A stretch of 43,187 nucleotides of DNA from an uncultured Verrucomicrobiota bacterium (GTDB taxonomy: Bacteria > Verrucomicrobiota > Kiritimatiellia > RFP12 > UBA1067): NCBI GenBank assembly GCA_946623785.1, contig CAMORM010000005.1:1-43187 (forward strand), read 5' to 3'. Below are positions 1-7,394 of the stretch, piece by piece. A program made the position numbers and the translations under genes. Numbering within the stretch: the first letter of the stretch is position 1; each line of letters starts with the position of its first letter. Below the pieces are notes generated by a model. The model saw only the letters and a list, made by a program, of their open reading frames with translations, was not told the origin of the DNA and made no database searches.

Positions 1-11
1 CGCCCGCCGAG

Positions 12-1637
12 GTGGCGAGAGAAAAGCACTATCCCGAGCGGTACTGCGCGGACACCAGCACCCCAGAGGCACGCCAGGCGCTCATCGCGGAGCTGTGGAG
101 GCACGATCCTGCCGCTGACACAAGGCTCTGGCCGGAGGGGAAGGTCCCAATGAAGGCGAACGACCGTCCCATCAAGAATCTTGAGCACGAACTCTGGCAG
201 CGCAACCTTGTGGTCACCGACATAAACGACCCGTTCTTCACCTTCTTCCCGGCCGGCGGGGAGGGCGCGAAGCCCGTGGTGGTGATCCTTCCCGGGGGCG
301 GCTATTCGCAGCTCGGGTGGAACAAGGAGGGCACGGAAATTGCAGACTGGCTCAACACCATCGGCTTCTCGGCCGCCGTTCTCCTCTACCGCGCGCCAAA
401 CCAGCGCGACGCCGCTCTCTGCGACGTGCAGCGCGCCATCGGGATTCTCCGCCGCGATGCGGCCAAGTATTCGATCGACCCGGGGAGGGTAGGCGTGATC
501 GGCTTCTCCGCAGGCGCGAACCTCGCGATCAGGGCCGCAACCAACTGGCGCAAGCGCCTGTACGAGCGCGTCGACGACGCGGACGACTTCTCATGCCGCC
601 CCGACTTCCAGCTCCCGATCTATCCGTGGGACATCCGCACGCGCATCGACCCGGCTTCTCCGTCGAAGAGGTGGAAGGGCATGGACATCCGCCCCGAGTA
701 TCCGGTCGACGGTGAGACTCCGCCGGCGTTCATCGCGCAGTCGCTCGACGACTTCTGCGAAATCGAGACGACCGTTGCGTACGACATGCGCCTGCGCGCG
801 GCGGGCGTAAGCTCCACGGCGAGGATATACGCGAAGGGAGGGCACGGATACGGACTGCGCAGGCTTGGGAACCCCACCGACACGTGGCCCGAGGATGCCT
901 CCGCCTGGCTCGCCAAGTTCGCTAGGCCTTCGAAGAAGGTCCTCTTCCTCGGCGACTCGATAACCGACAAGTGCCATGTCGGCTGCAAGAAGAACTACTG
1001 GGGGTTCCTCGCAGACCGCTATGGGTTCAACCCTCTCGTCTACGGAATCAACGGGCAGAAGTTTTTGCACATCCCCGCGCAGGCGCAGGCGTACGTGAAG
1101 GACCATCCTGGCGAGTGCCCAGACGTTGTGTTCGTGTTCGCAGGCACAAACGACTTCAACGGGAACGTCCCGCTCGGCGAGTGGTATTCCCTCTCCGAGG
1201 AGAAGGTGAACAAGAACGGGCGCGAGGTCGCGCTCAAGAAGCGGGAGCTCTCGTTCGACCGCGGCACGTTCCGCGGCCGCATCAACATCGCCATGTCAAG
1301 GCTCCGCGAGCTTTTCCCGACGTCCCGCCTCGTGCTTCTCACGCCGGTCCACCGCGGTTTTGCAGCATTCTCGGAGAAGAACGTTCAGCCCGACGAGTCG
1401 TACTCGAATGAGCTCGGGCTCTTCATCGACGACTACGTTGCCGTCGTGAAGGAGGCGGGGAACGTGTGGTCCGCGAAGGTTGTGGACGCAAATGCGGACG
1501 CCGGGCTCTATCCCAACTCCCGCGCGCACGACGCGTTTTTCCACAACGCCGAGAGTGACCGCCTGCATCCGTCTTCAGCCGGCCACGAGCGCATAGCGGA
1601 GGCGATTGCGCTGGCCGTCGGCGGCCTGCTTGAGTAG
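12..1637 (+). CDS. Two-domain esterase: alpha/beta hydrolase plus SGNH/GDSL hydrolase (5' end probably outside window)
   Basis: The first half is an alpha/beta hydrolase of the carbohydrate-esterase/BD-FAE type: an oxyanion-type LPGGGY segment, the nucleophile motif G-F-S-A-G around Ser166 and a late GGHGYG histidine. The second half, from about residue 308, is an SGNH hydrolase: block I LGDSITD with Ser316, block III GTNDF, and block V with Asp516 and His519. Both catalytic sets look intact, so the protein could remove two different ester groups, most plausibly acetyl groups from plant polysaccharide; the substrate is inference. Numbering is from a GTG at position 12, but the frame stays open to the window edge and no signal peptide is visible, so the true start, with an export signal, is probably upstream. 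It lies 31 bases before cstA on the same strand. Confidence 0.85.
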   Translation: MAREKHYPERYCADTSTPEARQALIAELWRHDPAADTRLWPEGKVPMKANDRPIKNLEHELWQRNLVVTDINDPFFTFFPAGGEGAKPVVVILPGGGYSQLGWNKEGTEIADWLNTIGFSAAVLLYRAPNQRDAALCDVQRAIGILRRDAAKYSIDPGRVGVIGFSAGANLAIRAATNWRKRLYERVDDADDFSCRPDFQLPIYPWDIRTRIDPASPSKRWKGMDIRPEYPVDGETPPAFIAQSLDDFCEIETTVAYDMRLRAAGVSSTARIYAKGGHGYGLRRLGNPTDTWPEDASAWLAKFARPSKKVLFLGDSITDKCHVGCKKNYWGFLADRYGFNPLVYGINGQKFLHIPAQAQAYVKDHPGECPDVVFVFAGTNDFNGNVPLGEWYSLSEEKVNKNGREVALKKRELSFDRGTFRGRINIAMSRLRELFPTSRLVLLTPVHRGFAAFSEKNVQPDESYSNELGLFIDDYVAVVKEAGNVWSAKVVDANADAGLYPNSRAHDAFFHNAESDRLHPSSAGHERIAEAIALAVGGLLE

Positions 1638-1668
1638 TCTGTATGTCTGTCACTGAAAGGATAATGCA

Positions 1669-3336
1669 ATGAATGGTGCGGTATTGCTGCTGATTGCCTG
1701 CTCTGTCTTCCTCTGCGGGTATTTTCTCTATTCGCGTCTGATAGGCAAGGTGCTCGGAACCGACCCCTCGCGCCCGACGCCTGCAGTCACAAAGCAGGAC
1801 GGCGTGGACTACGTTCCCGCCCATCCTACGGTCCTCTTCGGGCACCACTTTGCCGCAATCGCGGGCGCGGGACCGATTGTCGGCCCGATTCTTGCGGCCG
1901 AGTTCGGCTGGCTCTCCGTGACGCTTTGGATCGTTCTCGGGTGCGTGTTCATCGGCGCGGCGCACGACATGATCTCGCTGTTCCTCTCCGTGCGCCACGA
2001 AGGCGAGTCAATCGGCTCGGTGATCGGGACGATCCTCGGCAGGCCCGGCAAGATAATGTTCCTTCTATTCAGCTGGTCCGCGCTTGTGCTCGTCGTCGCC
2101 GAGTTCAACCGCCAGATTGCCGGCACGTTCATCGCCGATCCTGCGATCGCGACGGCGTCTATCCTCTTCATAGCCGAGGCCGTGCTCTTCGGTCTCTGCG
2201 TCTACAAGTGGAAGATGTCGGTCCTCTGGGCGTCGCTTGTCTTCGTGCCGCTCATGTTCGCGTTCGTGTGGGTCGGCAACGCGTTCCCGCTTGATCTCGT
2301 GAAGCTCTTCGGCATGTCGAAGGAGGCAACTGCCACGCTGTGGACGCTCGTGCTGATAGGCTATTGCTTCTTCGCCTCCACCTGCCCCGTGCAGTACCTT
2401 CTCCAGCCGCGCGACTACCTCAACGCATACCTCCTCTACGCCATGATGATACTCGGCTTCCTCGGCGTGTTCGTGGCTCACCCGCCGCTCAACACGGACG
2501 CATTCGCCGGATTCGTGGTGCAGGGCAGCGCAGGGACGGACATGCTCTTCCCGTTCCTCTTCGTGACAGTCGCGTGCGGGGCGTGCTCCGGCTTCCATGC
2601 GCTCGTCGCCTCGGGCACCAGCTCGAAGCAGATCTCGAGCGAGAAGTCGATCCGTCCGATAGCCTACGGCGGCATGCTCCTCGAGGGCGTGCTCGCGATG
2701 ATCGCACTCATCGGCGTAGCCGGAACGTACGCCAGCCAGGGCGAGTACGTCGAGACCATCAGGGGCATGGTCCCCGTCCAGATGTTCGCCTCCACGATCG
2801 CCGGCTTCTGCGTGAAGGTCGGCATCCCGCAGCGCGCCGCCGAGAGCTTCATGCTCCTGTCCGTTGCCGCGTTTCTCATGACGACCGTCGACGCCGGCAC
2901 GCGCCTTGCTCGCTTCTCCTGGCAGGAGCTTATGCCGAAGAAGTCCGTGGCGCACAACATGTATGTGGGGACATTCATCGTGTGCGCGCTCGCCGCCGGT
3001 CTGCTCCTCGGGAACCCCGAGGCCGCGAAGCAGCTCTGGACGCTCTTCGCCTCCGCGAACCAGCTCCTCGCCTCGCTCACGCTCCTCACCGCCACGCTCT
3101 GGTTCTTCATGAACCGCAGGGGCCGCTGGAGCTGGATTACCGGCGTTCCGATGGTGTTCATGTTCTCCGTGTCATCTTGGGCGCTCGGCGCGATCCTGGT
3201 GAAGTCGTGGAAGAACGGGCAGATGATCCAGCTCGTGTCGTCTGGCTTCCTGCTCACGCTCGCGGCCGCCCTCGTCGTAATAACCGCGCGGCGCGTCCTT
3301 GGCGGGAAGGTCTCCGCACCGGTCGAGGTTAAGTGA
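1669..3336 (+). CDS. cstA: CstA-family carbon starvation protein (peptide/pyruvate uptake)
   Basis: This is an integral membrane protein of 555 residues with many hydrophobic helices. The family signature is clear at residues 48-75: a PAHPTVLFGHHFAAI block followed by AGAGPIVGPILA. Members of the CstA family, including E. coli CstA and BtsT, import peptides or pyruvate, usually when carbon is limiting. The length is shorter than E. coli CstA (about 700) but usual for the compact CstA branch. The ATG at 1669 is preceded by GAAAGGA. No separate promoter is visible in the short gap after the esterase, so the two are probably co-transcribed. The stop codon is one base from the start of the phosphohexomutase gene, suggesting a carbon-handling operon. 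Confidence 0.9.
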   Translation: MNGAVLLLIACSVFLCGYFLYSRLIGKVLGTDPSRPTPAVTKQDGVDYVPAHPTVLFGHHFAAIAGAGPIVGPILAAEFGWLSVTLWIVLGCVFIGAAHDMISLFLSVRHEGESIGSVIGTILGRPGKIMFLLFSWSALVLVVAEFNRQIAGTFIADPAIATASILFIAEAVLFGLCVYKWKMSVLWASLVFVPLMFAFVWVGNAFPLDLVKLFGMSKEATATLWTLVLIGYCFFASTCPVQYLLQPRDYLNAYLLYAMMILGFLGVFVAHPPLNTDAFAGFVVQGSAGTDMLFPFLFVTVACGACSGFHALVASGTSSKQISSEKSIRPIAYGGMLLEGVLAMIALIGVAGTYASQGEYVETIRGMVPVQMFASTIAGFCVKVGIPQRAAESFMLLSVAAFLMTTVDAGTRLARFSWQELMPKKSVAHNMYVGTFIVCALAAGLLLGNPEAAKQLWTLFASANQLLASLTLLTATLWFFMNRRGRWSWITGVPMVFMFSVSSWALGAILVKSWKNGQMIQLVSSGFLLTLAAALVVITARRVLGGKVSAPVEVK

Positions 3337-3337
3337 C

Positions 3338-4774
3338 ATGTCGTTCTTCAAGGCGTACGACATGCGCGGCACGTTCGGGGTCGACTTCGGCCTCGACACG
3401 GTCTACAAGGTGGGGCTCGCGCTTCCGAAGGTCGTGAAGGGGAGGCGCTGGCTCGTGGGGCGCGACTGCCGCACGACTTCCGGCGCAGTCCGCGACGCGC
3501 TGGTGAAGGGCCTCTCCGAGGCAGGCGCAGAGGTCTGCGACCTCGGGCTCTGCACCACGCCGATGGTCTACTACTTCACGGCGGCAGACAACTTCGACGG
3601 CTCCGTGATGATAACGGCGTCGCACAACCCGCCGACAGACAACGGGCTCAAAGTCTCGAAGGCTACAGCGCTCCCCGTGGGCTACGCGGACGGCTTGAAC
3701 GAGGTCGAGCGGCTGGTCTCCGGTTCCGGATGTCGAGTGTCGGGGGTTGAATGTCGGGTTCCGGATGGGACAGTCGACGATCGACAGCCGACAACCGGGG
3801 CGACTTGCGGCATTTCGACTTCCGACCCCGCCTCTTCGCCGCTTTCGCGCTACGTCGATTGGCAGCTCAAACACTCAAACACCCAAACACTCAAGAACTT
3901 GTCCTTCGCCGTCGACTGCTCGAACGGAATGTCAAGCATTCTGGCAAAGGAGATGTTCCCTGGCGCTGTTCTGCTCAACGACACGCCCGATGGATCCTTT
4001 CCCGCCCATTCCCCCAATCCGCTCAAGGCGGAGGCTCGCGAGCAGATCGCCAAAGTCGTGCGCGAGAAGCGGCTCGACTGCGGCGTGGTCTTTGACGGCG
4101 ACGCAGACCGTGCGATGTTCGTCGACGAACGCGGCGAGTTCGTCCAGCCCGACTACCTCATCCCCGTTGTCGCCAGGGCCACGAGGGAAAGTTTGAAGTT
4201 TGAAGTCGAAAGTTCAAAGTCGCAGGCGGGCAAGGCAAAGGTCATTCACGATGTCAGGACTAGCCGCGGAGCGATAGAGACTCTGCGGGAGGACGGCTTC
4301 GAGCCGGTGATGGTTCCCGTGGGGCATGCGTTCGCGAAGCCCATCATACGCAGCGAAAAGGCGCTGTGCGGCGGAGAGCTTGCGGGGCACTACTACTTTT
4401 CGGAGTTCTTCGGGTGCGATTCCGGCGTGCTTGCCGCAACGCGCATCCTCTCCGAGATCGCGAAGGCCAAGGCCGAGGGCAAGACGTTCTCCGAGATGAT
4501 GCGCCCGATCATGTCGCGCTATGCGAACTCCGGCGAGGTCAACTTCAAGGTCGAGGACAAGGACGCGGCGATTGCGCGCGTGCTCGAGACGGCGAAGACG
4601 CTCGGCAAGGAGGCGTCGCGTTCGGAGATCGACGGAGTGCGCCTCGAATACGCCGAAGGGTGGATCTCGATACGCAAGTCGAACACCGAGCCGTATCTGC
4701 GCCTCATCGTCGAATGCGACGCACGCGACCGCCTTGACGCCTGGCTCTCCGCGCTCAAGCGCGCGATAGGTTGA
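3338..4774 (+). CDS. Phosphomannomutase/phosphoglucomutase carrying repeat-derived insertions
   Basis: A 478-residue alpha-D-phosphohexomutase that interconverts hexose 1- and 6-phosphates for envelope sugar synthesis. All four family loops are present: phosphoserine loop TASHNP with Ser95, metal loop D253-G-D-A-D-R, sugar loop GGELAGH, and phosphate loop SNTEP near the C-terminus. ATG 3338 (MSFFKAYDMRG) is the natural start, one base after cstA. The spacing from Ser95 to Asp253 is about 24 residues longer than in Pseudomonas PMM/PGM. The excess coincides with residues 129-163, encoded wholly by fifteen heptamers, and with a nearby octamer array; a third array encodes about residues 285-296. 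All keep the frame, and the motifs downstream are intact, so the enzyme is probably functional with surface-loop insertions. Confidence 0.88.
   Translation: MSFFKAYDMRGTFGVDFGLDTVYKVGLALPKVVKGRRWLVGRDCRTTSGAVRDALVKGLSEAGAEVCDLGLCTTPMVYYFTAADNFDGSVMITASHNPPTDNGLKVSKATALPVGYADGLNEVERLVSGSGCRVSGVECRVPDGTVDDRQPTTGATCGISTSDPASSPLSRYVDWQLKHSNTQTLKNLSFAVDCSNGMSSILAKEMFPGAVLLNDTPDGSFPAHSPNPLKAEAREQIAKVVREKRLDCGVVFDGDADRAMFVDERGEFVQPDYLIPVVARATRESLKFEVESSKSQAGKAKVIHDVRTSRGAIETLREDGFEPVMVPVGHAFAKPIIRSEKALCGGELAGHYYFSEFFGCDSGVLAATRILSEIAKAKAEGKTFSEMMRPIMSRYANSGEVNFKVEDKDAAIARVLETAKTLGKEASRSEIDGVRLEYAEGWISIRKSNTEPYLRLIVECDARDRLDAWLSALKRAIG
3722..3826 (+). repeat. Degenerate heptamer array inside the phosphohexomutase gene (15 units, 105 bp)
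   Basis: The bases split cleanly into fifteen 7-mers, for example GGTTCCG, GATGTCG, AGTGTCG, AATGTCG, GGTTCCG, then CAGTCGA, CGATCGA, CAGCCGA and TTTCGAC, TTCCGAC. The early units carry TGTCG and the later ones its complement-like CGACA/TCGA, so the array switches strand sense near 3764. It starts and ends on codon boundaries and adds exactly 35 codons. Confidence 0.8.
3866..3897 (+). repeat. Octamer array inside the phosphohexomutase gene (4 units)
   Basis: Four consecutive 8-mers are seen: CTCAAACA, CTCAAACA, CCCAAACA, CTCAAGAA. They encode the Ser/Thr/Asn/Gln-rich stretch HSNTQTLKN just before the next conserved strand of the enzyme. The array lies 39 bases after the larger heptamer array and seems to be part of the same loop expansion. 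Confidence 0.75.
4191..4225 (+). repeat. Heptamer array inside the phosphohexomutase gene (5 units)
   Basis: Five 7-mers are seen: GTTTGAA, GTTTGAA, GTCGAAA, GTTCAAA, GTCGCAG. The array encodes SLKFEVESSKSQ at about residues 285-296, between the metal loop and the sugar loop. The GTTTGAA unit recurs in the intergenic array at 4802..4836 and resembles the complement of units in the 7290..7380 array. Confidence 0.78.
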
Positions 4775-4801
4775 GGCTTGCCGCCTTCTGCGGTAGGGCG
4801 C

Positions 4802-4836
4802 TTTCGCCGTTTGAACTCTGAACTTTGAACTTTCCG
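4802..4836 (+). repeat. Intergenic heptamer array (5 units)
   Basis: Seven-base units TTTCGCC, GTTTGAA, CTCTGAA, CTTTGAA, CTTTCCG lie in the 132-base gap between the phosphohexomutase gene and hisS. The array starts 27 bases after the stop codon and ends 26 bases before the GC block of the hisS promoter. Confidence 0.72.
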
Positions 4837-4862
4837 AAGCCACATTGGGTAATGGCGGCGGA

Positions 4863-4881
4863 GGCGGTTTTTTGATATAAT
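4863..4881 (+). promoter_or_regulatory. hisS promoter (GC block, T-tract, extended -10)
   Basis: GGCGG is followed by six T, then TGA and TATAAT at 4876..4881. TATAAT preceded by TGn is an extended -10. No good -35 is seen at the usual distance. The predicted start site near 4888 gives a leader of about 19 bases, with AGGAGA before the hisS ATG. Confidence 0.7.
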
Positions 4882-4906
4882 CCCCCGCGTTCAGGAGAAA
4901 AGACAG

Positions 4907-6154
4907 ATGGACAAGCAGATATCATTCGATCCGCCGCGTGGAATGCGCGACTTCTACCCGGCCGACATGGTGTGGCGCAACAAAGTCTTCGGCGCATTCC
5001 GCGAGGCTGGAGAGGCTGCCGGTTTCGAACAGTACGACGCGTGCGTCGTCGAGAGCTACGACCTTCTCGCCCGCAAGAGCGGCGAGGAGGTGGGTGACCA
5101 GATATACCACTTCTTCGACAAGAGCGAGCGCCACATCGCGCTCCGTCCAGAGATGACGCCAACGCTCGCGCGCATGGTCGCGGCGCGTCAGAAGCAGCTT
5201 TCGTTTCCGATCAAGTGGACGACCGTGGCGCAGTGCTTCCGCTACGAGCGCATGACGAAGGGACGCAAGCGCGAGCACTACCAGTGGAACCTCGACATCA
5301 TCGGCGAGGAGTCCGTGATGGCGGAGGTGGAGGTCATCGGCACGGCGTGCGCGGCGCTTCGCAGGATGGGGCTCTCCCCCGAAGACTTCAAGGTGCACGT
5401 GTCGAGCCGCGCGCTCCTCGGCGAGCTTCTCGGCGCCTCCGGGATCCCGGCGGAGAAGCACGCCGCCGTGTTCCTTGCGCTAGACAAGCGCGGCAAGATA
5501 CCGGACGAGGAGATCAAGTACATCCTCTCGCAGGGCGGGCTCGACGAGGCCGGCATCGCGAAGGTGTTCGAGATGTTCGCTGTGAAGGGGCTAGACGAAC
5601 TCCCCGACTCGCCCGCCGTGGCGAATCTCCGCGAGCTCTTCCGCCTTGCGGAGATCGCAGGCTTCGCGGACTGCCTGCAGTTCGACATCTCGGTCATACG
5701 CGGGCTCAGCTACTACACCGGCATCGTGTTCGAGGCCTTCGACACGAAGGGCGAGTTCCGCGCCATCTTCGGCGGAGGCCGCTACGACTCCCTGCTCACC
5801 ACGATCGGCGGCGACCCTACCCCGGCAGTGGGACTCGGATTCGGCGACGTCGTCGTCACCGAGCTTCTCAAGGCTCGCCTCGGCGAGAACGCCGCGGCCG
5901 AGAAGCGCGGGATTGCCGTGGGGTTCATGTTCCCCGAGCAGCGCGACGCCGCGCTCGCGCTCGCCGCGAGGCTGCGCGCGAAGGGCGAGTACGTGAACCT
6001 CTCGCTGCGCAACCAGAAGCCCAAGCAGTTCTTCGCGCGCGCATCGGAGTCGACGTGCGCCAAGGCCGTGTTCATCGGGCCGGACGACGTGGCGAGCGGC
6101 AAGGCCAAGATGAAGGACCTTGCGACGCGCGAGCAGTCCGAGTTCGACCTGTAG
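4907..6154 (+). CDS. hisS: Histidyl-tRNA synthetase
   Basis: A class II aminoacyl-tRNA synthetase of 415 residues that charges tRNA-His. Visible motifs are the N-terminal PPRGMRDF with the motif-1 region, motif 2 FRYERMTKGRKREHYQWN (around residues 111-128), the histidine-specific RGLSYYTG at Arg265, and GGGRYDSL near residue 291 leading into motif 3. The last 90 residues fit the HisRS anticodon-binding domain (AVGFMFPEQRDAAL onwards). The anticodon domain and full active-site motifs argue against the HisZ paralogue. The ATG follows AGGAGA at good spacing and sits under its own strong promoter. The SEL1 gene starts 20 bases downstream. Confidence 0.93.
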   Translation: MDKQISFDPPRGMRDFYPADMVWRNKVFGAFREAGEAAGFEQYDACVVESYDLLARKSGEEVGDQIYHFFDKSERHIALRPEMTPTLARMVAARQKQLSFPIKWTTVAQCFRYERMTKGRKREHYQWNLDIIGEESVMAEVEVIGTACAALRRMGLSPEDFKVHVSSRALLGELLGASGIPAEKHAAVFLALDKRGKIPDEEIKYILSQGGLDEAGIAKVFEMFAVKGLDELPDSPAVANLRELFRLAEIAGFADCLQFDISVIRGLSYYTGIVFEAFDTKGEFRAIFGGGRYDSLLTTIGGDPTPAVGLGFGDVVVTELLKARLGENAAAEKRGIAVGFMFPEQRDAALALAARLRAKGEYVNLSLRNQKPKQFFARASESTCAKAVFIGPDDVASGKAKMKDLATREQSEFDL

Positions 6155-6174
6155 GGCGTGCGGGAGGTGGGCGC

Positions 6175-7293
6175 ATGAAGGGTATCGCTCTAGCGGCGGC
6201 TGTCATTGCGGCGACTGCGGCCTTCGCGGCGAAGAAGGCCGAGGAGCCCGTTGGACGCCCGGAGGCGGTCGTCGCGATGCTCAACTCAAGCGTCTCGGGA
6301 GCGCCAAAGGCGTATTCGAAGGCAGTGGCCGCGGTCGTGGAGGACGCCGCGGCGGGATGCACGCTCCAGAAGTTCGTAGTCGCGCTTTTCAACGGCGAGA
6401 AGTCCATGCCCGCCACGCTGAAGGTCCCCGAGTCCGTCCGGGCGGAGTACTACGAGACGGGGCGCAAGCGGATGGAGGAGCTGGCGGCGCAGTCAAACCC
6501 GCTCGCGCTGTACCTGCTTGCAATAGACACGGGCGACACGAACACGCTCCGCCGCGCTGCGGAAGGTGGAAACGTGCAGGCCGCGAACGCGTGGGGCATG
6601 GCGCTGATGTCGGAGGTGGACGGCCCGCTGCCGGACGAGTCCGCGAAGGGCACGATGAAGAGGGCGTTTGGCTTCTTCCGCGACGCCGCCTCGCTGGGCG
6701 ACGCCAACGGGCTGTACAACATGGGCACGTGCTATGCGCGCGGGCTCGGGACTGACAAGGACGACAAGCGCGCGTACCAGTGCTTCAGGTCTGCTGCTGA
6801 CAAGGGCCATCCGCAGGCCATAAACAATCTCGGCTGGTGCTACCTTAAGGGGATGGGCGTCAAGGAGGACCACGCTGAGGCGGCCAAGTGCTTCGCGAAG
6901 TCCGCGGACTACGGCAACGCGGAAGGGCAGCTCAACTACGCTCTTGCGCTCATTTCCGGAGACGGCGTGGCGGTCAACTACAGGACGGCCGCTTCGCTGC
7001 TGCTGGACTCGGCGCGGCAGGACAATCTTGACGCGATCAACGCGTACGCCGTGTGCATTTCCAAGGGCCGCGGCGTGAAATGCGACCCCGCGCTTGCGGC
7101 GAAGTGGTTCCGCGCCGCGGCGGAAAGGGGGCATCCGCCAGCGATGGACAACCTTGCGGCTTGCTACGAGCTTGGCGAGGGCGTCGAGAAGTCGGAGAAG
7201 CTTTCGGTCTACTGGCACATGCGCTCCCTGGCTGCGCGCGGCGACGCCTACGCGGTCCAATGGCTGAAGGACCATCCAGATGGAAATTTGTAA
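6175..7293 (+). CDS. Exported SEL1-repeat (TPR-like) protein
   Basis: A 372-residue protein with a signal peptide (MKGIALAAAVIAATAAFA) and about five SEL1-type helical repeats between residues 175 and 365. The repeats are recognisable by alternating LGxxYxxGxGVxxD and AxxWFxxAAxxGxxxA patterns, such as NNLGWCYLKGMGVKED. SEL1 repeats are protein-interaction solenoids; the partner cannot be told from sequence. ATG 6175 has GGGAGGTG upstream and gives a clean signal peptide, so it is preferred over longer in-frame readings that overlap hisS. Its TAA stop at 7291..7293 lies inside the first unit of a heptamer array. It is likely co-transcribed with hisS. Confidence 0.82.
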   Translation: MKGIALAAAVIAATAAFAAKKAEEPVGRPEAVVAMLNSSVSGAPKAYSKAVAAVVEDAAAGCTLQKFVVALFNGEKSMPATLKVPESVRAEYYETGRKRMEELAAQSNPLALYLLAIDTGDTNTLRRAAEGGNVQAANAWGMALMSEVDGPLPDESAKGTMKRAFGFFRDAASLGDANGLYNMGTCYARGLGTDKDDKRAYQCFRSAADKGHPQAINNLGWCYLKGMGVKEDHAEAAKCFAKSADYGNAEGQLNYALALISGDGVAVNYRTAASLLLDSARQDNLDAINAYAVCISKGRGVKCDPALAAKWFRAAAERGHPPAMDNLAACYELGEGVEKSEKLSVYWHMRSLAARGDAYAVQWLKDHPDGNL

Positions 7294-7380
7294 GTTGTGA
7301 GTTATAAGTTGTAAGTGACTTCAAACTTCAAACATCAAACTTTAAACTTTGAACTTTGAACTTTAAACATCAAACTCAAC
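7290..7380 (+). repeat. Intergenic heptamer array (13 units, 91 bp)
   Basis: The whole gap splits in register into thirteen 7-mers: GTAAGTT, GTGAGTT, ATAAGTT, GTAAGTG, then ACTTCAA twice, ACATCAA, ACTTTAA, ACTTTGA twice, ACTTTAA, ACATCAA, ACTCAAC. The first four units are complement-like to the rest, so the array switches sense near 7318. Its first unit supplies the stop codon of the SEL1 gene, and it ends 14 bases before the next start codon. Confidence 0.85.
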
Positions 7381-7394
7381 CCATGGAGAACCAA

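Noticed and set aside
3718-3900. Intron or frameshift in the phosphohexomutase gene
   Set aside because: The frame is open throughout, repeat units explain the extra bases, and all downstream catalytic motifs remain in frame.
7290-7380. CRISPR array
   Set aside because: Units are 7 bases, degenerate and without spacers, and no cas gene is in the window.
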